Below are positions 32,401 through 45,700 of a stretch of DNA of 64,000 nt, piece after piece. The position numbers and the translations under genes are program-made. Source of the stretch: Mixophyes australis (lineage: Eukaryota > Chordata > Amphibia > Anura > Limnodynastidae); the NCBI GenBank assembly GCA_036250195.1, contig JAVHZZ010000001.1, forward strand, positions 380,070,907 to 380,134,906. Reading direction: 5' to 3'. Positions within the stretch are counted from its first letter, which is position 1, and every line of letters starts with the position of its first letter. Under the pieces are notes generated by a model that worked only from the letters and a program-made list of their open reading frames with translations, was not told the origin of the DNA and did no database searches.

Positions 32401-32610
32401 AACTACCCTATGTCCTTAAAAAGAGTCATAAAAAGAGTTAAATAGAAGAAGAGGATTGGGGCTTCAGGGTCTCTGTATCCCTTGGGCGAGGTTTCTATAC
32501 CTTTATCGTAATTAGTCGAAGACTTCTCTGCTACATACCAAGTTCTGGATGATGATTTAGACTTTTTTGCTGATAATTGGGCATCTGGATTCCACCATTA
32601 AGGAGGGTAC
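32401..32610 (+). other. Gypsy 3' internal end and polypurine-like tract
   Basis: A short remnant between gag and the last LTR. AAGGAGGGTAC just before TGTCAAG resembles a polypurine tract. Most of pol must have been lost by internal deletion. Confidence 0.5.
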
Positions 32611-33067
32611 TGTCAAGATCTGCCTCCAGCTGCTTTGCATCATCTCCCTACAGGATGCTGCTTGCCTTCTGCAGCTTCTATTTGCCAAGAACTGTGTTAG
32701 TCTTTGCCGTGGTTGTGTTCCTGGATGAAGTACCTCCTTGCCGCCAGAGGTGCTGCTCTTACACTATAGACTTTTTTCACTCACTAGTACTTAATCTCTG
32801 CTCCTTGTGAATGGTATCACCTATTTCTCTCATTATTTATGCGTGTTCCTTCTCATGCACCATACTGGTCATTGTTGTATGTTGCTGTGCTTTACCTTGT
32901 TGTGCTCATGTTTACCTGCATCCGCCGTGTTCCTGTTATTTGCTTTCTGCATCTCCCTGCAATCCTTGTTCAATATCTAAACCATTTGGTTTGTACCATA
33001 CTGCATATTCTGGAAACATATCTGCAATAAATATTGTGTATTTCACCATATTCATTGAAGCGTGACA
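32611..33067 (+). mobile_element. Gypsy-like LTR B (3' LTR)
   Basis: TGTCAAGATCTGCCTCC at the left is similar to LTR A; AATAAA is near 33027 and the end is GCGTGACA. It is 457 bp and clearly diverged from LTR A, so the two ends may come from different related elements. Confidence 0.7.
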
Positions 33068-33561
33068 ACATGAAAAAAAACAAAACATTGTTTTCTCTTC
33101 CTCCAGTAGAGAATGTTTTCCTTTAAACGATCCCATGTGAAACATATCATTCATTGTTCTCTTCTGTTTACATCTATTCTCAAGATTTGCTCTTTTTAAT
33201 GTCAAAAATAATTATCAATTTACATATTGCTATTGTCTTAGCAGAATCTGATTTCCAATGTGCTTACATTCATCAATTAACCAGGGAATGCACCCAGATC
33301 AATTTAATCTACAATCAACTCCACACAAACCAATATTATGCTTATTTGTTATCAGCCTGCTGCTTAAACCATTTTATGCTTCAGCATACACTTTAAAAAC
33401 AAGCATGTACAATACTCACACCTCTAAAATGGAGAATTGTCTGTTCAATTTCAGATTCTCTTACCAGATGTGGTTGTGCTTGCACCACTCTCGATTCACC
33501 TACCCAGATGGTCTTCTCCCCTTTTGTGCATCTTTTTATACAGACTTCATTGATCTGACTG
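33068..33561. other. No gene recognised
   Basis: AT-rich flank between the gypsy remnant and the SINE. Confidence 0.4.
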
Positions 33562-33571
33562 TCTTGTCATC

Positions 33572-33892
33572 ATCATCATCATCAATTTATATAGCGCCAC
33601 TGATTCCTCAGCGCTGTACAGAGAACTCATTCACATCAGTCCCTGCCCCATTGGAGCTAACAATCTAAATTCCCTAACATACACACACAGACAGAGAGAG
33701 AGAGAGACTAGGGTCAATTTTAATAGCAGCCAATTAACCTACTAGTATGTTTTTGGAGTGTGGGAGGAAACCGGAGCACCCGGAGGAAACCCATGCAAAC
33801 ACGGGGAGAACATACGAACTCCACACAGATAAGGCCATGGTTGGGAATTGAACTCATGACCCCAGCACTGTTAGACAGAAGTTCTAACCACT
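33572..33892 (-). mobile_element. V-SINE-type SINE
   Basis: On the minus strand a tRNA-like head with a B box (GAGTTCAATTCCC) is followed by the conserved core GTGGGTTTCCTCCGG-like / CTCCGGTTTCCTCCCACA. A tail with GCGCTATATAAATTGATGAT and (GAT)n closes it, as in vertebrate V-SINEs. Imperfect 10-bp duplications (TCTTGTCATC at 33562, TCTTGTGATC at 33893) flank it. The core includes a microsatellite-like CT/GA tract. Confidence 0.85.
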
Positions 33893-34127
33893 TCTTGTGA
33901 TCCTGTTTGTTGTTTCGGAGCGCTATGCACTGTATCCCATCTTGGTAGTGGTGTCCCTTGTGATCTAGTAAAGGCAGGAAGTGGGACAGCCTTCAGCTGC
34001 ATCACTCTTCTGAGCATGAACCCTGCAGGAAGTTCAGCTCTCAGCAGGTTCTTCCAGTGACAATTGAACTGTAAACTGGTGCTGCATACTTTTTATGTAA
34101 AACTTACTTATATATAGAAATATAGAG

Positions 34128-34440
34128 TCTGAGTCATTAAAGAGAGCAAGGCAAAAAAAAGTTAATTTAATCCTGGACAAAACCATGTTACAATGCAAGG
34201 GGTGCAAATTGGATTATTATTTTGCACATAAAGAAAATAGTGGCTTTTATTTCAAATAGCACACAAAAATATAATAACTTTATTTTTACACTGAAATTTA
34301 TAGCTGATCTAAGACATCACCCTACCCCAACTATAAATATTTCCCCACATTTTTAATTTACCTCCCCTTTCAATGCAACATGGTTTTTCCAAGGTGCAAA
34401 GTTACTTCTTTTTCGCTTTCCTCTCCTTAATGACTCAGGC
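34128..34440. mobile_element. TIR element (TGAGTCATTAA ends), copy 1
   Basis: TGAGTCATTAA at the left and TTAATGACTCA at the right; inward sequences stay partly complementary (GCAAAAAAAAG / CTTTTTCGC). A second copy lies at 42375-42627. No coding region. Both ends contain the 7-bp AP-1 consensus. Confidence 0.75.
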
Positions 34441-34610
34441 CAAAATTAGTAGTGAGGAGTGGGCATAATATTACAGGTGGTATAAAGAAACAAGACAGCC
34501 TGTCGCAACTGTCCATAATAATTAGTAGCAAGTGGACACACAATAGCTCAGTGGAGAGGCTCCTGCTTCTCTGTAGTAATAGTAATAAAACCCGGTGGGG
34601 GATCAAGTTT
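34441..34610 (+). repeat. Extension shared with the second locus
   Basis: AGTAGTGAGGAGTGGGCATA through TCTCTGTAGTAATAGT follows the TIR element here and again at 42633-42775. TAGCTCAGTGG at 34548 matches a tRNA-type A box, and the following CTCCTGCTTCTCTG is like an anticodon arm. No B box is clear. It may be a tRNA-derived repeat or the rest of a larger element. Confidence 0.6.
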
Positions 34611-34640
34611 TTCCGACTTCTCTGGACCCACATAGTTAAA

Positions 34641-35291
34641 GGTATGTTAACACCATCCTGAGATGCATTCAAGGTTTTTTGCTGAAAAATCCCTAACATC
34701 ACAGTCCCTATAGAGTTCTATGGGGACTGCGATGTCAGCCGCCGTCCCCGCACTGTCTATATGTACCGGGGATGGATGCCTGTCTCCAATGCCAAGTCGC
34801 GTCCTGTTGCCTAGTAAAGGGAGGTACTTCCGGTTTTCGCTGCGTATGCATGCACAGTAGGTCCACGTCCCATTGCTAGGCAACGGGATGTTTCTCTTCC
34901 TGTATGTCGGCTGTCGGGTGCATCTAACCAACGAAATCACATTCATCTAATCAATGTTCACATTATTGTACTTTAGGCACCTCCTTCTACTACTCTGGTG
35001 CCAGAGTATTGGTTTCATCAGCTTCAACGTTCCTGTCTCCAGTTTCCTTATTCCTGCTGTTTGCTACCTTGGTCCTGACTTCTGGCTTGTTCCTGACTAC
35101 CCTTTTGCCCTGTGATTTGGTATTATCTGCTATCTGGATTCTGACCTTTGGCTCACCTCTGTCCTTTTCTTTGGACGTTCCCTGTGTACTATGCCATTGT
35201 TTGGTATCTGACCCGGACTGCACGACCATCCCTGTTCTCTACCCACTGCTCTGATAACTAACTGGGAGAACCGCGACCTGCTACCTGACAC
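34641..35291 (+). mobile_element. LTR-like segment
   Basis: TGTTAACACC at the left and ACCTGACA at the right frame a CpG-rich first half and a CT-rich second half, similar in texture to the solo LTRs nearby. No target duplication or coding region was found. It has two X-box-like motifs: GTTGCCTAGTAA near 34808 and ATTGCTAGGCAAC near 34872. Confidence 0.35.
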
Positions 35292-36046
35292 AGCCAAGAG
35301 AAATACCACAAATATCCAATATTTTTAGTAAAAATTAGAAAATAGATGTGGTCCAGACAGGCAAGATAGGTCAAACAGCAAGAATTTTGCCCTATCTTGT
35401 CTGTCAGAATTATAAATACATAAATTAATAAATATATAAATAAATGGATAAATACTCCCTTTAATTTTTGTCAAGTTCACAGATGCTCAACATCTGTCTT
35501 GATCATCTTTGATCATATGTTTGGACCCAATTGTCTAGAGCGTACCATCCCAAAGCTAAGCAGCACAAGGCCCTTCCTGACAATGGGTACCAGGAACATT
35601 TTTTTTAGATATACTGACATTGTCAAAATGCATTGATAGCCCATGACTGTTCTTGTATGCTGATGCTTGCAGAACTACAAGCACCTGCATGCACATGGAT
35701 GGCAGTGTATATTATCACTTTCAGTGACACAAATGAGTGTTTCCCCCAAAAAATAATGCCCCCAGCCATAATAAAGAATACTGCCCCAACCATAAATAAT
35801 TACATATGAATGTCACTGATCCTAAATTAATAACTATTAATGACACAATAACCATTAATGGCAGCCGTTCTAAATCAACCACTATCAATTGCACTGATCC
35901 CAAATCAATAACTATTTATGGTCCTATTCTTAAATTAATAACTATTCCTAATAAGCTTGTGGATATCCATAACAAACAATATAATGAGATGCTTATATAT
36001 ATATTATAACTGTTGTCTATATATATAAATATATACATATATATAT
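35292..36046. other. No gene recognised
   Basis: AT-rich, with short TA runs toward the right end. Confidence 0.4.
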
Positions 36047-36073
36047 AAAGAGAGAGAGAGAGAGAGAGAGAGA
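36047..36073. repeat. (GA)n microsatellite
   Basis: About 13 AG units after a short TA run. Confidence 0.9.
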
Positions 36074-39000
36074 TTATTGATTTCAACTTACTGACACTGT
36101 AGGGTGACAAACTTGAATGTTTCATTTTATGTTTCATTTTTATATTAAATTGTATTATTGTAAATTGTAGTGATTTGTATTATTGATTCTATATTTCATG
36201 GTTTCCTTTTTAATAAGCTTTTTATTATTTTTCAAAAGTTATTTTGGTCTATGTACTTGATCTGTTAAGATGATGCAGCGTCCTACATGATAGCTGTTTG
36301 ATTGTTGATATAACTATTAAGGCACCATACAAAAGGGTTTCTTTCTGTGTACTAACCCCCTCATCAATGGAACAGTTGTATGAGGGTTTTTGCTATGCAA
36401 ACCCAACTTTACAGGCTTTAGTTTTTTAGTGACATTACATGTATAATATAAAAACCCCTCAAAAAAGACTGGCAATCTCAAATACAGTAGGACTGCACAG
36501 TTTTAGCAAGTAAAGTACGGCTGGCGTATTTTACTGTATGTTTAATTTTTCAGATCTGCTCTGTGGGGACAGCATTGTGGTAGAGGGAACTTTGGATCCC
36601 TCAACGCATATTACTGCTCTCCCCCTCCGGTCACTATACAAAGGAGGTCACTTTGCTATAGTGACCATAGGAAAGATAGTGTAGAGGTCTTCGCAGAAAC
36701 ATTAGTTTTTTGTGACTGCTTTTCCTGTTGAAGTTTTTTATAATAAATACACACGATCTTTCAATACTTATCATTGCAATAAGGATTGAAAGGGATTTTG
36801 TTAAATATGCGGACATTGATAAATAGGGGCCAAAGTGTCCTGGTGATCTTACAGGAGATACAGTACCTACAAGTTCTAGCTTTATACAGCCATTGCATAC
36901 AGTGCCCCAAATTTCCAGGGACAGTTACAGATGGATTTCAACCACCTCCAATCAATTTATGTTTTATATTTGTAGTTAATTAGGACAATATTTAGATTTA
37001 GTTTTTATTTCACTTTTAAATATTTTAGTACATATACATAAAGTTTATTTAGATAAATACAGTAATGTCACACTGAACACTTGCAGATACAGATAGTTAT
37101 TGTAATATAGATGCTGGCTTATGCCTTTGGTGCTAAAAATGTGTCATATGCAAAGATTAGTGTTTGCTAAATGCATGAGGTTTCTCTGTGCTTTTATTCA
37201 GGTCAATGTCATTTAGCTAGCAGAGCATTTCAAAAGAATCATACGCAGAACATAAAAGTAGACTCAAGGAAAAAACATCATATCATGTTATATTACTGTT
37301 AAAATGTGCTTTAAATGCTGACTTATGGCTGGGTGTACCACAAAAATACATCATAAGTGACACATCGCTTCACTTAGATAGATCCATTCAGTTCTATGAC
37401 ACTTAGCTGCAGAGCTATGTAAGGAGCAGTTATGTACGCAACTCGTGGCTTTTTATGTTATATTTCCTTTTGGAATTCATCCCGGATTAAAAATCTCTGT
37501 GGATTACTTTGTGAAAATGAAGTTGGTGTGTGTTTCTTTACTATTATTTCAGTGTGTGGAACTACAGGTTCCAGTGGCCTGTGACGGACATGGAATGCAG
37601 CCATTTGTAGTTCTCAAAGCACTAGTATGTGTTGTACAAGGGTCAGCATACCCAAACAGTAATTGGTTGTCAAGGAATTCTGTACTTCCACACACTAAAG
37701 TAATCATTTAACTATTTTAACTCATTACCCCAACTTCCAACCCCTCCAGGAAGGTCAGCAAAGCCCCGCTGCTCAGAATGGGCCACATTTTCCTATGGGG
37801 ACCCACAATGCAATGTTTTTCCACAAAGAGCCATTATAGTAAATGCAATTTGTTGTGCCAAGTTAGTGCTAAAATGCCTAACATGCTATTTATTTCTCTA
37901 GTTCCACAGAACAAATGCATATTTACTTAATTACACTTATTTCACTTGATAAGTTAGGTTGCAAAAGTATCTCAACAGGTCCACATGAGATACAAAATGA
38001 AAAAGTATCATCTACATGAAAGTATGAAACACCAGTGGACAAGAACATAAATTTTTAAATTTTGCCTCACTATCAGTTAACCCCACCCATATCAGGTCGG
38101 ATTCCCACCGCTAAAACCGTTATTCTGAGTAACACAATTTACTGGAATAATGCCTGATACTGGAAATAGTGCAAAACAGAAACATTACTTCAAGTTACAT
38201 GCAGATTGTCATTTAATTTAGATTATGGGGCAACAGTGGAATTCCTCTAGCTGCCTACTAGATGGAGGGGGACGATTGTAGTCAGATAATTTCTGAAGAT
38301 GACATTATTTAGTACTATTATGACATGTAATTATTCATCATCTTTGTTTATAAGCTCTGCATTACATGCAATAGATTATGTATTTTACACACAGTCGGTT
38401 TCACACCAGTCATACCAATATGAGAATATTCACTTAGTCATCTTAATAACTTGCACCACCCAAAAAAGCTCCCTTCAGGGAAATTAAAATTTCTTATTTT
38501 TTCTTATTATACTTTTTGCACACAAACATTGAACAAACTGTCTCCATAAAGAGTATGTTTTACTTAAATTCATTAAATAATAGCTATTGCCTATCTTCAT
38601 TACACACTTTATATTCCTCATTTTGTTAGAACCATATTGCAAAATCATATATTTCTAATTATACGTGAATCATTTATCTGGTTGGAGATCTTAAAATTCC
38701 CTGAATCTTTATGCTATACACAACTCAGTGATTAACCTGCATAAAATATAACTCTGATTTACTAAAATATTTATGAAAGTATAATGTTTTCACTTTAACA
38801 TGGCACATATAATTGGGGATTACATTTACAAATGTATTATTTTTATTGCAAGTTGTATAAAAACCTACATTTTGTGTTGATTATTGTTATTATTGCTTTG
38901 TTTTTTCTGCAGAGTTCATTTTATCTCTTTTTAGTCCATAATAAAAATGAAATCATATTTAACTTTAATGTCAAACAACATGAACAACATAAACAATTTA

Positions 39001-39175
39001 AAGACAATGCAAGCACAATCAGTGTGATATTGCATCTGGATGAAATAGTGCTTATATTTATTACAAGTAAAATTATATATATTATGGTTTGTTGACTGAG
39101 ACACATCCAGTTCTGTGTCCGCTACTATCTAAGGGAAGTCTGGAGATTTTAGGAATCATGTCTAATAAAACTGAG
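36074..39175. other. No gene recognised
   Basis: AT-rich. Frames up to 88 codons show no motif or conserved character. Confidence 0.4.
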
Positions 39176-39775
39176 TGGGGGAGATTTACTAAGCAGATGT
39201 GGGTTACAATTACAGGACCATTCATTAGAACTATATTAATATAATGGGGACATTCACTAGTACTATAATTACATTTGTATTCTGAAATAATATAATTATG
39301 TGGCAAGTTTTATTACACAGGATCGGGACATTAATTATTTATGTAATATCGGCAACAGTACTTTTTTCATTTACATCAAGGCAATCATTTTTTATTAGTG
39401 GGGCAACGCTTGTAGTGTATGCACTAGAGCAAGACTATGGGATTTTTTTCTATGGGATTTTTTTCTATAACACTTAGTTTCAATTATTCAAATAGCATGC
39501 AGTTTGTGATATCTCACCTATCAGAACCATATCTTAAAAAAATGCCCTTTTCCTGGAAGTATGATGTGCAGATTTGGAAGCTGCAGTTTAAAATGCACAG
39601 TTTGTTTACTTGCCTTTTAAAAAAAATCAAGACAGCAGTTTCAAACCATGTGGATTCAAAACATGCAAATTTACTTGTAGTTTGGCCATTAGCAAATATC
39701 ATGGTTTCCAAACCGCACATTGAATTACCAAAAGTCACCAAGTTTTACAGAACTGGACTTTAGTAAATTTACCCC
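39176..39775. mobile_element. Possible TIR element of about 600 bp
   Basis: GGGGGAGATTTACTAAGC at the left mirrors CTTTAGTAAATTTACCCC at the right in part. This edge type resembles the three palindromic MITEs (TTTACTAA...TTAGTAAA). The inside is AT-rich and non-coding. Confidence 0.4.
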
Positions 39776-42050
39776 AAATGATAGAGGACAGAGCACCAGA
39801 TGCAAATTTGAATAAGAATGAATAAAAATTAAATCAATTAGCTAGCAAGCTTGTTAATGATCAGTTAAACCCAATAGGGGTTGGCTTGGGGCACTGACCT
39901 ATTAGAATTTTTATTTTAGAATATTTATCTTAAAAATAAACTTGCATAGTTAGACCAGCAGCAATCAATAGGAATATATGCTATTAATCAATTGTTATCA
40001 AGCAGAATTTATTTTGCCAATCTCAAAATAATAGACAAACATACATAAATATATACAAATCAGTGTCCTTTTAAGTCACCTGCAGAAATTCCACAGCTAA
40101 CCAGGAATCAATGGCCCACTAGTGTCAGAAGCAACCTCAACGTGAAGAGTGTCTATCTCAAGAGTTAGTCTAATAGTTCACCTATTTAAGGGTGAGTCTT
40201 GAAGTATCCCCAATCCCAATCATGGTTTCTGTCAGCATTTTCCACACTCAAAAGCTTCTGGTGCCAATTTTTGTTAATGTCATGGCAAAGCAATATCTGA
40301 TTTTGTGAACTATTCACAATGCAGCTATTTCTTCACATGGTCCCTCTTAATATTGTGCTTGCTACCAGAGGTCAGCTAATGGCCGTCGAGGTGCAAGAAA
40401 TATACATTTACAATGCCAAATTCACAATTCCCCTAATATTGCCCATTCAACCTCAGCTTGATCAGGAGTAATTGAAGCCATTATCTTTAATTTTGTCTCA
40501 GTTGCAGAGTGCCACTTTCACTACTATGACAGTACAAATATTGCATGCTGTCATTCACCTTGTCCTGCACCTGATTGCCTTAAATTCTCCTTCCAACAAC
40601 TTGGCAATGCATCATATATTCCTTTTAACTTGAAGGCAAAAGTTTGCATTGTATATATGTTGTAATCCAAAGTTGCAATGGGACGTTGCTAATCCTTGGG
40701 GCCGTACATAAAGGTTGTTACTTGTAAAGCAGACAATTATCAGGTAAAAGCTTTCCCTGGTTCTCACATGCAAAAAGTCTTTTGATATGGTGGCAAAATT
40801 CTGCCCCACAAGTTATTCTCTACAACTCCAACAGAGAATAATCCAAGCAAATGTAACTCCCATTGGAAGTCATCTGGGTTTTTCACTGTTCCAGTTCCTT
40901 TCAGGACAAATTAAATTAGCATACATTATTTCATGGAAATATATTGCTGCCTCTTCTGAATCACTGCTCTATATTTCACAAATTTGCTTGCTTATTTATT
41001 GCCATGATGCACCTGTAAGAACCATCCAAGAAGTTGCAGTATGAATCAAGCAGTGATCTAAACAATGTCATTTTAATTAAAAGAGGCGCAATGCTTTAAA
41101 TACAATTATCCAGATAATTGCATCAATAAAATTTATTTTTGCATGAAACATAAATTACTAAAGGCCATAGCCATCATTTTTCATAGCTTAGTAAATTACT
41201 CACTGCTAAACACCATTTTGGAGTAATATTGAACAGTTCATAGAAGAATTCAATCAATGTTTTCAGTCCATATTGAGAAACTGTAGGCAAAGATTAAGCA
41301 TATTCTGTGAACTTTGACCAATATATGAAGCACAGGCAATGCCATGCTGATGGTAGATACCATTGCTTGCAACTCTGCAAAGACAAATTTGCTCATTTGT
41401 AATCATATATCTCTCTTGAAAGAAACCAATAATCAATCAATATCTGGTCAGATTGATTTCCATTACAGTTTTGGTGACAGCAGTGGGAAGTTGAGGGTCC
41501 TTTGGTGATTCATGAACCAACACTGAACTCCCCTTTAACTCTCCGACAGCACCATAGAAAGAACCTTTATCTTACGTACATGTTGAATTTAGGGAGTATA
41601 GTAAGTTAGTAGTAATCACCACAACATCTTTGAAGGTTTTACACATCCCCAGATATTGATAAAACTCTCTAGATGACAGCAGAATTATGAGTAAATTTGG
41701 ACTTTGAGACATCAGCACCTGGCTTTGTAACAGGCAAATTGAGCCTAACTTTGTGTCATTGTGGTTTGTGCTATATATGATTTAAAGATAGAGGTATTAA
41801 AGAATGATGCAGAACCTGGATAGAATCAAAAAAACTATGTTTATAGTCTCAGTGCTTGCATTGAAGATGAGCCAAATATGACAAAAATTGGTCTGTCCTC
41901 ACTTAGACTAGGCTAAGGGCAATGTGCACATTATATGAAGAAAGTTGCTTAAAATTTGTTATGAAATAGTATAATTTAAATAAAGATAGTGTTAATTTTT
42001 CCTGTAATTGGGACTTTGCAGTTTAACAAGCTAAACTATTTGGGGTATAG
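39776..42050. other. No gene recognised; possible old retroelement
   Basis: 40080-41700 is less AT-rich and more even in composition, as an eroded coding element might be. I could not align any frame on either strand to a known family. TTTTGGTGACAGCAGTGGGA at 41469 looks like an LTR-element primer-site region, but nothing else supports this. Confidence 0.3.
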
Positions 42051-42051
42051 G

Positions 42052-42350
42052 TTACCATAGGCAAACCGAGGGCGGGTTTGCTAGTGCCTAGAAATCCCCC
42101 TCCAACTAAGGCATTGCATAATTGAGGTGGCTGGACCCTGCTCCCGCTTCACACAGCTCTGCTTGAAAAGGGAGAGCTGCGTGCACCTAGTAGTCCATGC
42201 AGCATTGCTCATGTATATTATGAGGATAGGAAGAGTTGGAGAGCAGCCAAGCACTGTCTAAAATTATAGCCACGCCCCCATGTATGCTGGTCACGCCCAC
42301 TGGCGGCATGGTATGGAAACCCCCTCTACATATCCTGCATTTGCCCCTGG
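42052..42350. repeat. GC-richer repeat, possible MITE
   Basis: Edges GGCAAACC and TTTGCCCCTGG are weakly inverted, and the inside has CACGCCC clusters. It stands out from the AT-rich surroundings. Confidence 0.3.
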
Positions 42351-42374
42351 TTACAAAGCCATAAACACAAAGGG

Positions 42375-42627
42375 AATGAGTCATTAAGAAGAGCAGGGCA
42401 AAAAAAGGAGTGAATTTGATGCTAGAGAAACCATGCTACAAAGCAAGGAGTGCAAATTAGTTTATTATCTTGCACATATAGAAAATACTGGCTCTTTTTG
42501 TCATGTAGCATGCAAATACTTGATTGATAGATACTTTATTTTTACACTGAAATTTAAAGTTGCAACATGGTTTTGCAAGATAGCAAAGTTACTCCTTTTT
42601 TGTTTTACTCTCCTTAATGACTCAGGC
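42375..42627. mobile_element. TIR element (TGAGTCATTAA ends), copy 2
   Basis: Same ends as 34128-34440, with TGAGTCATTAAG left and CTTAATGACTCA right and better preserved GCAAAAAAAGGAGT / ACTCCTTTTTTTG inner repeats. It is shorter by about 60 bp in the middle. Confidence 0.8.
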
Positions 42628-42632
42628 CCAAA

Positions 42633-42785
42633 ACGAGTAGTGAGGAGTGGGCATAATATTACAGGTGGTATAAATAAGCAAGACAGCCTGTCCCAACTGT
42701 CCATAAGAATTTGGAGCAAGTGGACACACAGTAGCACAATGAAGAGGCTCCTGCTTCTCTGTAGTAATAGTGATAATCCTACTAA
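42633..42785 (+). repeat. Extension shared with 34441-34610
   Basis: The same order of sequence blocks to GTAGTAATAGTGATAAT. The A-box-like element of copy 1 is altered here (TAGCACAATGA). Confidence 0.75.
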
Positions 42786-45700
42786 CCATTCATAGCAGAG
42801 TGCATTTTAGGAGTTTCCAACAGTAACCTTGAGACCTCAATCACATTTACACCAGGCAGGAGTGCAATTGTGTGATTTCCAGAACAATATATTTGTACAG
42901 CTGGACTGTTATGGGGTTCTTTTGCCTTCATGTTTGTTTCTGCAATTTGGATCACCTTGACTTTCCTGTAAAGTATGGTTTAGCTACACAGATTGACATG
43001 GTGTCCCTGAAGAATCATGCTTATGAAAAATGATAGCATCCACCAACATGAGACCAGTATAGTCTGTAGAAGAATTAGCACAAAAATTATTTACAATGTT
43101 TTTTTTATTTCAATCCATGATTTTGCGACTGGTGTGGAGTTCCAAAACTTCCTGCTAACATAAGGATTAGAGCTTCAACCCATGAAAACCATACAGTGTT
43201 AAATAATTTTTTAAATTTCTTTAAAACACCAGTCAAAGATAACTAAAGGTTGCAGATTTGCACCTGGACATTCCATGTCACTATGCAAGTGCTACACATG
43301 CATTTTATTGCATTCATGGAAAATGCTGCTTTTGAATGAATTGCAGCACACATATAATGGTCAGCTTTATTTTTACACTATGAATTAGAATTCAGCTAGG
43401 ATATACCCACCTCCCTAATCTAACTCTGTCCACACATTTTAATATGGCCACACCAGCATTGGTTTTCAAACTGGTTCTTTGTTTCCAGCACATACAGAAT
43501 ACACTCAAAGAAATTTCATATGAGTGTTCGATATACACTTAAATGCGCAAATGTTAATTCATTAAATTTTAAAATTTCAGTCAGTTCAGTATATTAGGTT
43601 AATAGGAAAATAAATGGCATTTTACATAATAATATTTAGTGCTGGGGTTTCTTGCTATTTTAGCTATTCATCCCCTATACTCTCATTTGCACCAATGGGC
43701 AGGATACAAGATGATAATGTCTGATAATTTTTTTTTTTAAATTATTTAACATTGTATCAAATGCTACCTATGTGGTGCTTATCTATTTTGTATCACATCT
43801 TACTTCTAAATTTTGAAAAGCTTCCCTATCAATAATATTGTATGCAAGAAGAAGAAATATTTAGTCATTCTATTTCAATAATAACAATAAAATTTAACTT
43901 GCAGTATTACTTGGGGACAATTACAAACATTTTGGTTCAGTTATTAAGAACGGTCAACTAGATAAATCCCTATTTGCATTATTTGATGCTTTTATGTGGA
44001 GATGACAGGTCCACTTTAATTCAACTTATGCCATATTTACCCTGCACAAAGTTTACTCTATTATATACAAAGTTGTAGGTAAACTAATTAAAATATTTTA
44101 TTGGTCTTTGGAATGGATAGTAGAAAAATAAGCAATATCTTCATGATAAAGTAGTAAATCTGAAACATATTAGCTTGCCCAAGGCAAGTTTGAATTGATA
44201 TTTAAGTTCTGAAAATATATTAGTGATATTATATTGTGCTTGAAAGGCAATGTAAAGCCGGTCACATTAATGCTTTGCTGAATGGGCAATAATTTCGCTT
44301 TTATCAGCAAACAATTATGTGTCATTTATAGATTCTAGATGAATATAGACTAAATAAAAATCCAATGTAATTTAGATGAAATTTGAAACAATAAAACTGT
44401 TGACTTCAATTAATATATTAACTGAACAATAAATGTCTGCTTTATTCTATTGAGTGATATAATAATATGTTGCTGAAATGTGAAACAGACAGTCTATTAA
44501 TGTCTATTAATAGTCAATTGAATTTAGTACATTATAATAGGGAGATTATAGGATAAGAAAAAAAATCTAATTAGTATGTCATACTCATGTTGTTTTATAT
44601 GCTCATTAATCTTTCCGTTTGGGTTCTTAATCAAAATGATGAATTACTTGACAATAAGTGGAAGAACAGATTTACACCAGTTCAGTAACTAAATTATTAC
44701 TACCAAGCTTTATTTTGAATGCTACTTGAGTAGTGTCTTACATGTATTATTCAGCTATGCAGCAAATAATAATCATTCTGTAAACGTTCAGAAATATATT
44801 AGTTTATTGACAGTGTGCAAAAGAGCGCTTACGATTTCTTAATTTAAAAATTAAATATCACCTGAATTATCTTATATCTGTTATGCTGTATTTTATTTAA
44901 TAACAGTAGTTATTACCACCTGTGCTTCACCAATAACATTCACTTTATGAGTTAACAAGACAAAAATAGATGTTATTTCCCCTATCAATGTTATGTTATT
45001 TTAGAAAAGGAAAATCGTTTATTTCTTCTTATAAGTCCTTTAAAATGTACTTAAAAATGTTTTATTAAACTTTATTAAAAAAGTATCTAAATAAAAATAA
45101 ATTAAAGGGCACTGCTTTAAGAAATGTATGTCATGAATAGTCATTTTCAGAGAGACCAACAAATTGCATTGAGATACATATGTCATTTATGTGCAGTATA
45201 TAAATTTAACAATACTGAGCAAGAGAGCAGCTCTATAAAGTCCACAGTTGCTGTTCATAAACTAGGCCAATACATATAAGATGAAGCAAATATTTATTCA
45301 TGTTGGAATAGAATTTCAGCCTAGCACAACTACTCCATAGTTGGAGATTGTATATCACAATGCAATTAAGTTGGTAACCTTACACAATTTTAAGTTTCAG
45401 TTAAACATCATACATTTTAATTTTGACAGCTTTCTTTAGAAAAAATATTAAGAAAGGTGACTATTTTGAACTTTATTATCATGCATTAGTTTTCTGTGGG
45501 TGCACACCAGCATTTGCATTTCGAGTTATTTATTTAAGTATAGAGCATTGACTCTGACTAGACAAAAGTAATCACTGTTTATGGATGGGTTTAAATAATT
45601 ACCAGATAACGTTGTCTCATGAAGTACATCTTTTTAAGGTGGTGCAATTTAATTTACTTCATTGTAAGGTGTTTTGCTAATTATATTTCAGAATACAGTT

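Noticed and set aside
33258..33668. 136-codon plus ORF
   Set aside because: Runs from AT-rich DNA into the antisense of the SINE; no domain.
34546..34600. tRNA-like sequence with an A box
   Set aside because: No B box, no cloverleaf closure and the copy at 42700 has lost the A box; not a tRNA gene.
35500..35595. 5S rRNA-like words (AAGCTAAGCAG, GGTACCAGG)
   Set aside because: Short matches without the 5S length, internal control region order or flanks; at most a decayed 5S-derived repeat.
42433..42795. 120-codon plus ORF
   Set aside because: It crosses a TIR element edge and its shared extension; the homologous locus at 34452 does not keep the same frame beyond the repeat.
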